A DNA stretch of 64,000 nucleotides, taken from Nitrobacteraceae bacterium AZCC 2146. Lineage in GTDB: Bacteria; Pseudomonadota; Alphaproteobacteria; Rhizobiales; Xanthobacteraceae. Numbering within the stretch: the first letter of the stretch is position 1; each line of letters begins with the position of its first letter. The notes under the pieces are model-generated. The model saw only the letters and a list, made by a program, of their open reading frames with translations, searched no databases and was not told the origin of the DNA. Shown in pieces: positions 43,991 to 52,990 of this stretch. Location of the stretch: the NCBI GenBank assembly GCA_036924855.1, contig JBAGRP010000001.1:806001-870000 (forward strand), written 5' to 3'. The translations under genes were made by a program, and so were the position numbers.

Positions 43991-44170
43991 TCAGCAGGAC
44001 GCGCACCAGCCATCGGGAAACGGCTCCAGCGGCCAGGTCGTGTCATTGTCATTGGCGGCCTGCGGAATCGGCGCGAAGAATATCGCCTGGCCGCGCAGAT
44101 CGTCCTGCGCTTCCGCCGCGATTTCGGTCCTGACCGCATCCAGCAAAAGATCGAGTTCGGCTTCGCTCAT
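43991..44170 (-). CDS. Small hypothetical protein
   Basis: 59 residues: MSEAELDLLLDAVRTEIAAEAQ then a short tail ending DGWCASC. CAGGGAG precedes the ATG at 44170, so this start is preferred to one 13 codons upstream. The acidic helical start and two C-terminal Cys are its only features. Possibly a regulator-like peptide, but unassigned. Confidence 0.55.
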   Translation of the reverse strand: MSEAELDLLLDAVRTEIAAEAQDDLRGQAIFFAPIPQAANDNDTTWPLEPFPDGWCASC

Positions 44171-44509
44171 ATCCACGCTCCCTGTTAGAGCGCAATCTGG
44201 CGGAAACATTTTGTTGGCGCGTTGTGCGGATCGATCAAATTGTATCGATCAGGCCGTGTGATCGGCCATGGTTACCGAAGCATTTACGCGCGCAGATCAA
44301 TTCGATCTGTTGGATGGTGATCGAACAATCGATCGACGACCACCATTGCAAGCGAGTGTCGTTCGGGTGTGCCGATTTACAATTGTATACTCCAAATCAA
44401 GGAACCCATGACATGAAATGGTAGACATGGTGGCAGTGTCGCGATTCGCGACCATGCGATGAGTCTTTCGCGTCCGACATCCACCACATTGCTGACCAAG
44501 AGGTGAAGC
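44171..44509. promoter_or_regulatory. Control region before the molybdenum hydroxylase operon
   Basis: 339 bases without a gene. GATCGAT (44229-44235) is the inverse of ATCGATC (44244-44250), CAGATC and GATCTG flank five bases near 44300, and GTATAC sits at 44385-44390 within AATTGTATACTCC, a pattern used by GntR-type regulators. Any of these may be an operator for the operon starting at 44510. Confidence 0.35.
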
Positions 44510-47281
44510 ATGCGGCCCTCGCGTCGCGAATTTGTGAAGTGGGTGACGGCTACTGGCATTACGCTCAGCCTGTCGCGGATGGCGACAGCAGCGAGTGCAC
44601 CGTTCGATTCGCATGAGATTTTGCCCGGCCAGGGCGCCTTCAACCCCGCGGCCACGGGTGCCGGCCGCGTCGATGGCGTCGCCAAGGTCACCGGCGCCAA
44701 GCTTTATGCCTCCGACTTTCGCGCCGTGGACATGCCGGGCTGGCCGGCCACCACGTCGCACGCGCTGCTGGTCCGCGCCCCCGATGCAACCCACGTCTAT
44801 ATCGGCATGGACCTCGCGCGCCTTAGCGGCCTATTGAAGCCGAGCGTGGTCGTCACCGCGGCCGAGATCGACGGCATCGGCCTCACCGTTCCCGCCTTCT
44901 ACACCGGCGACCTGTTCTGCCCGGTCGGCAAGACGCCGCTCTATATGGGCCAGCCCGTCGCGCTGCTGATCTTCGACACGTTTGATGCGTATGACCGCGC
45001 GCGCCTGGCGCTGCGCGACAACACCTTTGTGAAGTTCGGCGAAGAGACCGGCCCGGTCTCGATGCCGCCCTTTGCCACATTCCGCTTTACCCGCGTCGCT
45101 GGTGCGACGCCGGATGCGCCCGACGTCTATTCGCCGATCATGGCCGGCTGGGTCAGCCCGGGCCGCATTCAGAACACCGAAATGCCGGTGTGGGCGCCGT
45201 TCGCCAAGGAAACGACAGACCCCTATGGCGTCGCCGCCCGCCACGGCGAGGCAATCCGCGCCACCCTCGATGCCAGCAATCCCGACCTGTTGGTGCTCGA
45301 CCGCCAGTTCGACACCCAGTCGATCGATCCGATGTTCCTGGAGCCGGAAGCCGGCCTCGGCTGGTACGACAACAACAGCAAACAGCTCGAACTGGTGCTT
45401 GGCGTGCAGTCGCCTTACGACACCACGGAATCGATCGGCGAATTGCTCGGCAAGGCCAAGGCGCCGTTCAAGCCCGCGCGGATCCACTCGAACTACGCCC
45501 ATATGGGCGGCGGTTTCGGCGGACGCGACCATACGCCGTTCGTGCTTTACGTGGCACTCGCCGCGATGTTCTTCCCTGGCCGCCCGGTGCGGCTGGCGCA
45601 TGATCGCTACCAGCAGTTTCAAGGCGGCACCAAGCGTCACGCCATCAAGATGCACTCGCGCATCGGCATCGATCGCAAGACCGGCAAGATCCTCGCTTTC
45701 GCGGCCGACCATGTGCTGGACGGCGGCGGCCTCGCCAACTTCTCGCCCAACGTCGCGACCGTCGCGGCTAATGCCGCACTCGGCATCTATGACGTCCCGA
45801 AGGTCGATGTCACTACGGTGGCATTGCACACCCGCGGCGTAACCGCCGGCTCGATGCGCGGCTACGGCACGCTGCAGACGATGAGCGCCATCGAGGTATT
45901 GGTCGACGAGGCCGCCGTCGCGCTGAAGCTCGATCCGATCGACTTCCGCCGCCGCAATGCGCTGAAGCAGAACGGCCGCACCTTGGCTGGCAACCGCTAC
46001 ATCGTCTCGGTGCGCACCCCGGAAATTCTCGACAAGCTCGAGAAGCACGCGATCTGGCAGACCCGCGCCGCCGAGAAATCGAAGGCGAAGCCGGGCTTCC
46101 TGGTCGGCACCGGCGTCGCCTGCGCCACCAAGGATTACGGTACCGGAGCAGACTGTTCCAACGGCCGCGTCGAACTCGGCCCCGACGGTCGCATCGCGAT
46201 CTGGAACGATCACACCGAGATGGGCACCGGCGTCAGCACCGCGTTGGCCAACCGCGTCGCGCTGCATCTCGGCGGTATCTCCGACGAAGTCGCGGTCGCC
46301 CAGGTCGGCGTGTTCGATGCGCTCGGCATGATCACCTCCGGCGATTCCTATGCGATGGACCAGAAGACACAGGACGCGCTGGAGAAGAACCCGCGCTGGG
46401 TGCCGGCGATCAGTTCGGCGACCTCGGCTTCGATCGGCGCCCATGTCGGCACCCACGCGCCGGCGGAAGCCGCCAAGGTGATCTTCCAGTTCGGCCTTTG
46501 GCCGGCGGCCCTGCTGCTGTGGAAGATCGCGCCGACCGATCCGCGCGCCAAGGACATGGCCAAGGCGCAGTGGAAGAACAGCGAACTGACGATGGCCGGA
46601 CTGCCGCCGTTGCCGCTGAAGATGCTGGCGGCGACCGCGCATGCGCGCGGCCTGGTCACCGGTGCTGTGGCCCACAGCTTCTCGCGCTGGGAATGGTCGC
46701 GCGCGCGCTTCCTGCTCGGCGGCGTGCAGTACCGGGCCGAGATCGACGCGCTTGCGGTGCGCCGCAGCAATGGGCCCTTCCAGCGGCTCGACCGCGTCAG
46801 CGTCAAATTTCCGCCGACTGACAACAACCGCATCGGCACGTCGTACACCTCGATGTGCGGCACCGCCGTGCGGGTCGAGATCGAGAAGGCCACCGGCATC
46901 CTGAAGATCGCCAAGGCCTACAGCGTGCTGGAATGCGGCCACGCGCTGGTACCCGATCTGGTGCTCGGCCAGGCGCAGGGCGGCTTCGCGATGGGTTTCG
47001 GGTACGCGCTGCTGGAATCGCTGCCGCCCTACGAGGGCGGCCCCGGCAACGGGCAGTGGAATCTCGGCCAGTACCTGGTCGCGCGCGGCTCTGACCTGCC
47101 GCTGCACGATCTTGAGATCGAGATGCTGCCGCCGCTGCCGGACGAAAAACCGAAAGGCATTGCGGAAGTCGTCATGATCCCGGTCGTGCCGGCGCTGCTC
47201 AACGCCATCTTCGACGCCACCGGTCGGCGCTTCCAGTCGCTGCCGGTGACCCAAAGCCTGCTCAAGGGAGCGCTCGCGTGA
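44510..47281 (+). CDS. Periplasmic molybdenum hydroxylase, large subunit
   Basis: 923 residues of the xanthine dehydrogenase/aldehyde oxidase type molybdopterin-binding subunit. It starts MRPSRREFVKW with a twin-Arg motif and a hydrophobic run, so it is exported folded with its cofactor. Substrate-channel and cofactor blocks include HSNYAHMGGGFGGRDH and GSMRGYGTLQTM; the catalytic Glu is E886 in KGIAEV, the position of GEP in relatives. GAGGTG precedes the ATG. It resembles two-subunit enzymes of the isoquinoline oxidoreductase type that lack an FAD subunit. The stop overlaps the iron-sulphur gene start. Confidence 0.93.
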   Translation: MRPSRREFVKWVTATGITLSLSRMATAASAPFDSHEILPGQGAFNPAATGAGRVDGVAKVTGAKLYASDFRAVDMPGWPATTSHALLVRAPDATHVYIGMDLARLSGLLKPSVVVTAAEIDGIGLTVPAFYTGDLFCPVGKTPLYMGQPVALLIFDTFDAYDRARLALRDNTFVKFGEETGPVSMPPFATFRFTRVAGATPDAPDVYSPIMAGWVSPGRIQNTEMPVWAPFAKETTDPYGVAARHGEAIRATLDASNPDLLVLDRQFDTQSIDPMFLEPEAGLGWYDNNSKQLELVLGVQSPYDTTESIGELLGKAKAPFKPARIHSNYAHMGGGFGGRDHTPFVLYVALAAMFFPGRPVRLAHDRYQQFQGGTKRHAIKMHSRIGIDRKTGKILAFAADHVLDGGGLANFSPNVATVAANAALGIYDVPKVDVTTVALHTRGVTAGSMRGYGTLQTMSAIEVLVDEAAVALKLDPIDFRRRNALKQNGRTLAGNRYIVSVRTPEILDKLEKHAIWQTRAAEKSKAKPGFLVGTGVACATKDYGTGADCSNGRVELGPDGRIAIWNDHTEMGTGVSTALANRVALHLGGISDEVAVAQVGVFDALGMITSGDSYAMDQKTQDALEKNPRWVPAISSATSASIGAHVGTHAPAEAAKVIFQFGLWPAALLLWKIAPTDPRAKDMAKAQWKNSELTMAGLPPLPLKMLAATAHARGLVTGAVAHSFSRWEWSRARFLLGGVQYRAEIDALAVRRSNGPFQRLDRVSVKFPPTDNNRIGTSYTSMCGTAVRVEIEKATGILKIAKAYSVLECGHALVPDLVLGQAQGGFAMGFGYALLESLPPYEGGPGNGQWNLGQYLVARGSDLPLHDLEIEMLPPLPDEKPKGIAEVVMIPVVPALLNAIFDATGRRFQSLPVTQSLLKGALA

Positions 47282-47793
47282 CCACACTCGCCATCACCAT
47301 CAACGGACAGAAGCAAGCGCCGACCGAGGTGCGCGAAGATCTCACCATGAACGATTATCTGCGCGAGCATCTCGGCATGACCGGCACCAAATTCGGTTGC
47401 GGCGCCGCGCAATGCCTGAGCTGCGCCATCATCGTCGATAATCCCGACGGCACCAGCCACACCAGCCCGACCTGCATCGTGCCGGCCGCCAGCTTCAACG
47501 GCCAGTCGATCCGCACCGTCGAGGGCCATGCCAGGAATGGCGAACTCTCGACGCTGCAGAAGGCGTTCATCGCGCACTTCGCGTTCCAGTGCGGCTACTG
47601 CACCGCCGGCTTTCTCAACGAAGCGCAGGTGCTGCTGGAGCGTCTGGCAAAGACGCCGCTGCCGCGCGCCGAACTGGAGACCACGATCGCCGAAGCGCTC
47701 GACGGCCACATCTGCCGCTGCACCGGCTACATCAAATATCATGAGGCGGTGCGCGACGTGATTCTCGCCGATCCGAAACGCTATCTCGTCTGA
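47278..47793 (+). CDS. 2Fe-2S subunit of the molybdenum hydroxylase
   Basis: 171 residues. N-terminal plant-type ferredoxin cluster: C41, C46, C49 (FGCGAAQCLSCA) and C66. C-terminal cluster: C105 and C108 (CGYC), then C146 and C148 (CRC). It starts with GTG inside the previous stop (GTGA). It has no signal peptide of its own, so it probably travels with the Tat-exported large subunit. Electrons should pass from molybdenum through both clusters to the cytochrome encoded next. Confidence 0.95.
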   Translation: MTTLAITINGQKQAPTEVREDLTMNDYLREHLGMTGTKFGCGAAQCLSCAIIVDNPDGTSHTSPTCIVPAASFNGQSIRTVEGHARNGELSTLQKAFIAHFAFQCGYCTAGFLNEAQVLLERLAKTPLPRAELETTIAEALDGHICRCTGYIKYHEAVRDVILADPKRYLV

Positions 47794-47836
47794 CCCAAGG
47801 GATTGCCGCGCTGACGCGCATCAGGAGCGACCGAAG

Positions 47837-48451
47837 ATGACGCAGATCTGGGGCAGGGCGCGTGTGGCGGTCGCGGCGCTGGCGATGAGCATGCTCACCG
47901 CCTATGCGGTGGCCGACGTGTCTTCTGACAAACTCGCGTCGCCCGAAAGTTTCTCGGGGATTGCCGACACCGCCGCGCGCTCGGCCGCAATCTTCACCGA
48001 ACTCGGCAAAGTCCTGACCAATCCGCGTTGCACCAACTGTCATCCGGCCGGCGATCGCCCGCACCAGGGCGAGAACAACCGCCTGCATCAGCCGCCGGTC
48101 GAGCGCGGCGCCGACGGCCATGGCGCGCCTTCGATGCGCTGTTCGATCTGCCACCAAGCCGCCAACTTCGATCCCGGCCGCGTCCCCGGCCATCCCGAAT
48201 GGCATCTCGCGCCGCGCGAGATGGCCTGGGAAGGCAAGACCGTCGCCGAGATCTGCGCGCAAATCAAAGACCCCGCGCGCAATGGCGGCCGTCCGGTCGA
48301 GGAGCTGATCGACCATATCGGCAAGGACACGCTGGTGGGGTGGGCCTGGGCGCCCGGCTTTGGCCGCGCCCCCGCGCCGGGCACGCAAGCGCAGGCCGGC
48401 GCACTGGTCGAGGCGTGGGCCAAGAGCGGAGCGGCGTGTCCGGCGAATTAG
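47837..48451 (+). CDS. Diheme c-type cytochrome subunit
   Basis: 204 residues. A Sec signal (about 1-26, ending AYAVA) and two heme-attachment sites, CTNCH (65-69) and CSICH (102-106). The chain between and after them is Gly/Pro-rich with several His and Met, usable as axial ligands. Such proteins accompany Tat-exported, FAD-free molybdenum hydroxylases and take the electrons. Its 3' end is partly duplicated at 55797. Confidence 0.85.
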   Translation: MTQIWGRARVAVAALAMSMLTAYAVADVSSDKLASPESFSGIADTAARSAAIFTELGKVLTNPRCTNCHPAGDRPHQGENNRLHQPPVERGADGHGAPSMRCSICHQAANFDPGRVPGHPEWHLAPREMAWEGKTVAEICAQIKDPARNGGRPVEELIDHIGKDTLVGWAWAPGFGRAPAPGTQAQAGALVEAWAKSGAACPAN

Positions 48452-48671
48452 GCCGTGACTTCATAAATGCGCCGGGCGGACTGATTGCCCGAATCCGCTC
48501 GTTAAGACCCAAGCCCCGCCGTTGGCTCTTGCGGGCTCGATCCATAGATCGTCACAAGAGCATTTTTAAAAGGACGGCTTGCGGGCTATTGCCACTGTCC
48601 TATGCTGGCTGCCGCCATCGGCAGCGGTCGGCTTTTTCTGAAAGATTTTAACGAATGGCGGTCGGCGTCGC

Positions 48672-49694
48672 ATGAAGATCGCCATCGGGATCATCGCGGC
48701 ACTGCTGGTCGCGGCTGCCGCCAAGCAGGTGAGTGCGGTACTAGCGCCGCTTGCGCTGACGTTCTTCATCATCGCCATCATCTGGCCGTTGCAGGACCGG
48801 CTGCAGGCGCGAATGCCGAAACTTCTCGCACTGGCGATCACTATCGTTGTTACGGTCGCGGCCTGCCTTGTCTTCGCCTCGCTTGCTGTCTGGGGCTTTA
48901 GCCGGGTGGGGCAATCATTAGTCGCGGATGCGGCGCGTTATCAGACGCTCTACTATAACGTGGTGATGTGGCTCGACGGTCATGGCGTCTCGGTCGCTGG
49001 GCTGTGGGCCGAACATTTCAACGTCACCTGGTTGTTGCGCGCGACGCAGCATGTGACCGGGCGCGTCAACACCACACTCAGCTTCTGGCTGATTACGCTC
49101 GTCTACGTCGTGCTGGGACTTCTTGAAGTCGAAGATATCAGGCGGAAGGTCGAAGCGCTCGACAACCGTACAGCGGCGCGCGTGCTGATCGACGGCAGTT
49201 CGGCGACTGCGGTGAAATTCCGCAAATACATGCTGGTGCGAACGCAGATGAGCGCCATTACCGGCCTGCTCGTCGGTAGTTTCGCCTGGATCACCGGGCT
49301 GCAGTTCGCTTTCGAATGGGGCATGATCGCCTTCGCGCTCAATTACATTCCGTTCATCGGTCCTTTCATCGCAACACTGTTCCCCACCTTGCTGGCGATG
49401 ACGCAGTTCGGGAGCTGGCCCGCCGTTCTCGGCGTCTTCGCCTGCCTCAACATCATCCAGTTCGTGGTCGGCAGCTATGTCGAGCCGCGCGTATCCGGCA
49501 CCATGTTGTCGATCTCACCTTTCGTCGTGCTGTTCTCGATTTTCTTCTGGACCTTTCTGTGGGGTCTGTTCGGGACCTTCATCGGCGTACCGATCGCGCT
49601 CGCTATTCTCACCTTCTGCGGCCAGCACCCGTCCAGCCGCTGGCTCGCCGATCTGCTCGGGGGACCCGTACAAACGAAGGCCGATAAGCTCTAG
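48672..49694 (+). CDS. AI-2E family transporter (PerM/TqsA type)
   Basis: 340 residues with about eight membrane helices. The C-terminal half carries the family core LQFAFEWGMIAFALNYIPF and IGPFIATLFPTLL. Members export quorum signals such as AI-2, or act as sodium/proton antiporters; the activity here cannot be told apart. The gene begins MKIAIGIIAALLVAAAAK. Its stop is two bases from the convergent phosphoesterase stop. A short GC hairpin (48608-48625) with a nearby T run precedes it. Confidence 0.87.
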   Translation: MKIAIGIIAALLVAAAAKQVSAVLAPLALTFFIIAIIWPLQDRLQARMPKLLALAITIVVTVAACLVFASLAVWGFSRVGQSLVADAARYQTLYYNVVMWLDGHGVSVAGLWAEHFNVTWLLRATQHVTGRVNTTLSFWLITLVYVVLGLLEVEDIRRKVEALDNRTAARVLIDGSSATAVKFRKYMLVRTQMSAITGLLVGSFAWITGLQFAFEWGMIAFALNYIPFIGPFIATLFPTLLAMTQFGSWPAVLGVFACLNIIQFVVGSYVEPRVSGTMLSISPFVVLFSIFFWTFLWGLFGTFIGVPIALAILTFCGQHPSSRWLADLLGGPVQTKADKL

Positions 49695-49696
49695 CT

Positions 49697-51475
49697 TCAG
49701 GCCTCGCCCGCAATCTCCACCTTCTCGGGTGGCAGCAGACAAAGCTGGCCGCCCGGACCGGCGGCGAGCGTATGGATGTAGAAATACGTCGACGCGTCAT
49801 CGGTTGCGCCCATCACCGGCGACGGAGCGGAGACGATCTTCATCGGACCGCACGCGCCGATCCAGTCGATATGGCGATGACCGTGCATAACGACAACGCG
49901 GGGCGCGAAAGGTTCAAGCTTGCGTACGAACCAGCTGCCGTTAATGAGTGCGGTGCCGATCCGCTCGGAAAAGGCCGTGACCGGCATGGGATATTCCACC
50001 AGGTGGTGGTGCAGCGCGACGATCCACCGTGCCTCTGGAAAATGGCCCATCGCTGCGGCGAGTCGATGCATCTGTTCAACGGAGACAAGTCCGAGCGCGT
50101 TGGTGAAGGAGAAGTGCGTTTCGGCATTGGAGTTGAGGATGACGACGCCAAGGCCGTCCTCCCGATCGGGAGGCAGGATCATCGGAAACTGATCGTCGAA
50201 CAGACCGCCGAGCCCGGCGGCGCGGCGCAAGCCGCCGTGCTCCGCGAAGGCCATGATCCGTTGGCGATGCGGCACCAGCGCCTCGTTGAGCGTCGCCGTG
50301 GGTCTCCCGGAGTCATCGACGCCCCACACGCGATCGCCCTGTACCGCCGCGATCGCCGACAGTGTCCGCATCTGCCGCAGCCGCTTGCCAGAGCTGAATG
50401 GCAGATCGAGCCGGGCCGGATTGGCGCGGTCGACGATGTTCACATCGTGATTGCCGGGCAGCGCGATCATGCGCGCGGCAAGCTCGGGATGCTTCGTTAC
50501 CGCGTCGAGGAACTCGGCCCACTCCGTCGCGCGGCCGGCGTCGGTCATATCGCCGCTGATGAGCACGAGGTCGAGTGGATGAACGGCATGGATAGCGGCA
50601 AGGCGTGTCATGACGCGGTCAAGGCGCTCGTTGCCGCGCGGACCGCCGCGTCCGCTTTCGATGCGAAAACCATATCGCTCGCCGACCACGTGAAGGTCCG
50701 AAAGATGCGCGACGCGCCAGGCGCGGCCATCGGGCGGAGCGGCATCGAAAGCGGCGAGATCGCCCGGTTGATTCATGCTGGCGTCCGCGAAGCCCCAAAC
50801 CAGCGACGCAACCGCGAGATAACCCGACGTCAGCATGACGGCGTTGGCAAGCGTCGGCACAACCAGATGATGCAGCAGCACGAGGTCGGTCACCACCCCT
50901 ATCCAGCGCGAGGCCGGCCAGACGAGGATCGCGATCGATGTCGCGCATGTGCACAGCACGATGCCCGCACCGACAGAGCTCGCCGCACGCAGCCGAGCCC
51001 GCCCTGCAGCGGTTAAATTCCGTCCGAACATCAACTCCGCGAGATGGCGCAGCGCTTCGCGGCCAAACGCGTAACCGGGCTGAACGACAAGCGCATTGAG
51101 CGACCAGAAATTGATCTCGGCGATCCGAAACAGTGGCCGCCATCCGATCCACCCCAGCGCGACGATCGCGCTCAGCACCAATGCCGCGCCGATTTCCGTT
51201 AGCGCCAGAATGTGTCCGGATACGGAGGAGAGCCAGGCCGTCGCCACCAGCGGCGCGAGACCAAGCAGCACCGCCGGGAGCAGCAGCGAGACCGTCCAGG
51301 CGAACAGCAGCTTGGGCAGGCTGATTTCAACCAACAGACTGCCGGCGATCGCGAGCAGCGATCTTTGTCCGGGACTCGCGGCGTCATCATCGACATCGCC
51401 ATGACGCGGGTCGACCAGCGCGGAAGCATTGCGTTTAGCGCTCGGTGAATCACGCCCCGCAGTCGACTTCGTCAT
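49697..51475 (-). CDS. Membrane-anchored calcineurin-like phosphoesterase
   Basis: 592 residues. The first 240 contain about four hydrophobic helices; the rest is a metallophosphoesterase domain with all metal-binding motifs: HLSDLHV, ISGDMTD, LPGNHDVN, ALHHHL and MHGHRH. It would hydrolyse a phosphoester, perhaps lipid-linked, at the membrane face. Start: ATG at 51475; an upstream ATG at 51499 is possible. Neither has a firm ribosome site. Confidence 0.85.
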   Translation of the reverse strand: MTKSTAGRDSPSAKRNASALVDPRHGDVDDDAASPGQRSLLAIAGSLLVEISLPKLLFAWTVSLLLPAVLLGLAPLVATAWLSSVSGHILALTEIGAALVLSAIVALGWIGWRPLFRIAEINFWSLNALVVQPGYAFGREALRHLAELMFGRNLTAAGRARLRAASSVGAGIVLCTCATSIAILVWPASRWIGVVTDLVLLHHLVVPTLANAVMLTSGYLAVASLVWGFADASMNQPGDLAAFDAAPPDGRAWRVAHLSDLHVVGERYGFRIESGRGGPRGNERLDRVMTRLAAIHAVHPLDLVLISGDMTDAGRATEWAEFLDAVTKHPELAARMIALPGNHDVNIVDRANPARLDLPFSSGKRLRQMRTLSAIAAVQGDRVWGVDDSGRPTATLNEALVPHRQRIMAFAEHGGLRRAAGLGGLFDDQFPMILPPDREDGLGVVILNSNAETHFSFTNALGLVSVEQMHRLAAAMGHFPEARWIVALHHHLVEYPMPVTAFSERIGTALINGSWFVRKLEPFAPRVVVMHGHRHIDWIGACGPMKIVSAPSPVMGATDDASTYFYIHTLAAGPGGQLCLLPPEKVEIAGEA

Positions 51476-51930
51476 GACGGAAGCCCACACCTTTTGCATC
51501 GGTCGCGGGATTGGTTTCTCCCGCGTAACAGAAGCTATCAGTCTCTCGCCGCAATATCAGCAGCAGAACTCCAGCGTGTCCTCGCACACAGGCTACGCTA
51601 AGCCGCTTCTGAGGGGACTGATTGGAGGAGGTTTGACTCGAAGGACGACCCTTCGGCCGGCCGCCGTTATTCTTGCCGAAGCGGAATGCGCAATTCCAGT
51701 GTTCACCCCGCAAAATTTTTCACAAATTTTTGTAGCAACACACACACGCCGCAAACCACATATTCTGGTTGCACGCTTGACTCCATGCAGACTCAAGCGT
51801 TTGCTCCGCGAACCGATTGAAAAGAGCTGACGAAATCCTTCAAGATCGCTTGTGCAGCGCGCAACTGATGTTGCCGCTGGTCCGGCGATCGGTGAGCGGG
51901 ATTGTTTGAACAGGATTGAGGAGGGGTCCA
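51476..51930. promoter_or_regulatory. AT-rich control region upstream of glsA
   Basis: No gene seen in 455 bases. It contains two A/T-rich runs (CAAAATTTTT and CAAATTTTTG near 51710-51740), unusual in this GC-rich DNA, and an inverted repeat CGCTTGA (51774-51780) / TCAAGCG (51793-51799) with a 12-base loop. Likely the promoter and operator zone of the glutaminase gene. Confidence 0.4.
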
Positions 51931-52929
51931 ATGGACTCGCCATCGATCGTGGAACAAGCCGAGCGGCCATATATCTCGACGGGGCATCTGCCCGAGCCCG
52001 AGACAGTACAGAAACTGGTGTCCGAAGCACACCAGCGCTTCAAACCGAATAGCGAGGGACAGAACTCGCAGGTCTACCCCGCGCTTGCAAGAGTACCGAG
52101 CGAGCTTTTCGGCGTTTGTGTCGTCGGCACCAGCGGAAGTGTCTACGCGGCCGGAGACATCGCGTATGAATTCTCGATCATGAGCGTGTCGAAGCCGTTC
52201 ATCTTCGCGCTGGTGTGCGAGACCATCGGTCCGGAAGAGGCGCGTGACAGGCTCGGGACGAACGCCACCGGACTGGCGTTCAATTCGCTGGCCGCCATCG
52301 AACGCGGGGGCGGGCGGACCAATCCGATGGTGAATGCCGGTGCTATCGCAACGACGAGCCTGGTGCCCGGCGCGACCGCCGACGACAAATGGCACTTCAT
52401 TCATGACGGACTGTCGCGTTTCGCCGGCCGCAAACTGCCATTGAACGACGAGGTCTATGCTTCGGCGTCGCAAACCAATTTTCGTAATCGCAGCATCGCC
52501 CGTCTGCTGGAAAGCTATGACCGGATCTATTGCGACGCCAAGCAGGCGACCGATCTCTACACCAGGCAATGCTCGCTCAATGTGAGCGCCAGGGATCTGG
52601 CGGTCATGGCCGCGACACTGGCTGACGGCGGCGTGAATCCCATCACCAGGGAGCGCGTGGTCGACGCTACTGTCTGCCACTACGCGCTGGCTGTGATGAT
52701 CACCGCCGGACTGTACGAAACTTCGGGCGATTGGCTTTATGACATTGGCTTGCCGGGAAAGAGCGGGATCGGCGGCGGCATCGTCGCCGTTTCTCCAGGC
52801 AAGGGCGGCTTCGGGACTTTCGCACCCCCGCTCGACGCCGCAGGCAACAGCGTCAAGGGACAGCTCGCCGCGAAGTTCCTGTCCCAGCGACTTGGAATGG
52901 ATTTGTTCGTCTCGAATGCAGAACCGTGA
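51931..52929 (+). CDS. glsA: Glutaminase A
   Basis: 332 residues. Serine-dependent glutaminase of the beta-lactamase-like fold: catalytic S85-x-x-K88 (FSIMSVSKPF), then the family blocks NPMVNAGAIATTSL and SGDWLYDIGLPGKSGIGGG. It converts glutamine to glutamate and ammonia; in enteric bacteria and Brucella the ammonia counters acid. A strong GAGGAGGGG site precedes the ATG at 51931. It leads a row of MFS, Arg-rich and HdeD genes on the same strand, consistent with an acid- or stress-related group. Confidence 0.94.
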   Translation: MDSPSIVEQAERPYISTGHLPEPETVQKLVSEAHQRFKPNSEGQNSQVYPALARVPSELFGVCVVGTSGSVYAAGDIAYEFSIMSVSKPFIFALVCETIGPEEARDRLGTNATGLAFNSLAAIERGGGRTNPMVNAGAIATTSLVPGATADDKWHFIHDGLSRFAGRKLPLNDEVYASASQTNFRNRSIARLLESYDRIYCDAKQATDLYTRQCSLNVSARDLAVMAATLADGGVNPITRERVVDATVCHYALAVMITAGLYETSGDWLYDIGLPGKSGIGGGIVAVSPGKGGFGTFAPPLDAAGNSVKGQLAAKFLSQRLGMDLFVSNAEP

Positions 52930-52990
52930 GGTGATGCATCCTCAGCGGTGATACGTCGCCGTTCATCGTCATAAACCTGGAGGCTAGGTT

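Noticed and set aside
44831..47287. An 818-codon open frame antisense to the molybdenum hydroxylase
   Set aside because: It is the high-GC mirror of a strongly recognised gene, with low-complexity His/Arg/Ala composition and no ribosome site or family motif.
48608..48636. Rho-independent terminator after the cytochrome gene
   Set aside because: The seven-pair hairpin is separated from the T run by several bases and lies close to the AI-2E gene start; not convincing.
51429..51830. A 133-codon frame across the phosphoesterase start
   Set aside because: It runs over the gene on the opposite strand and the AT-rich control region, and has no motif or ribosome site.
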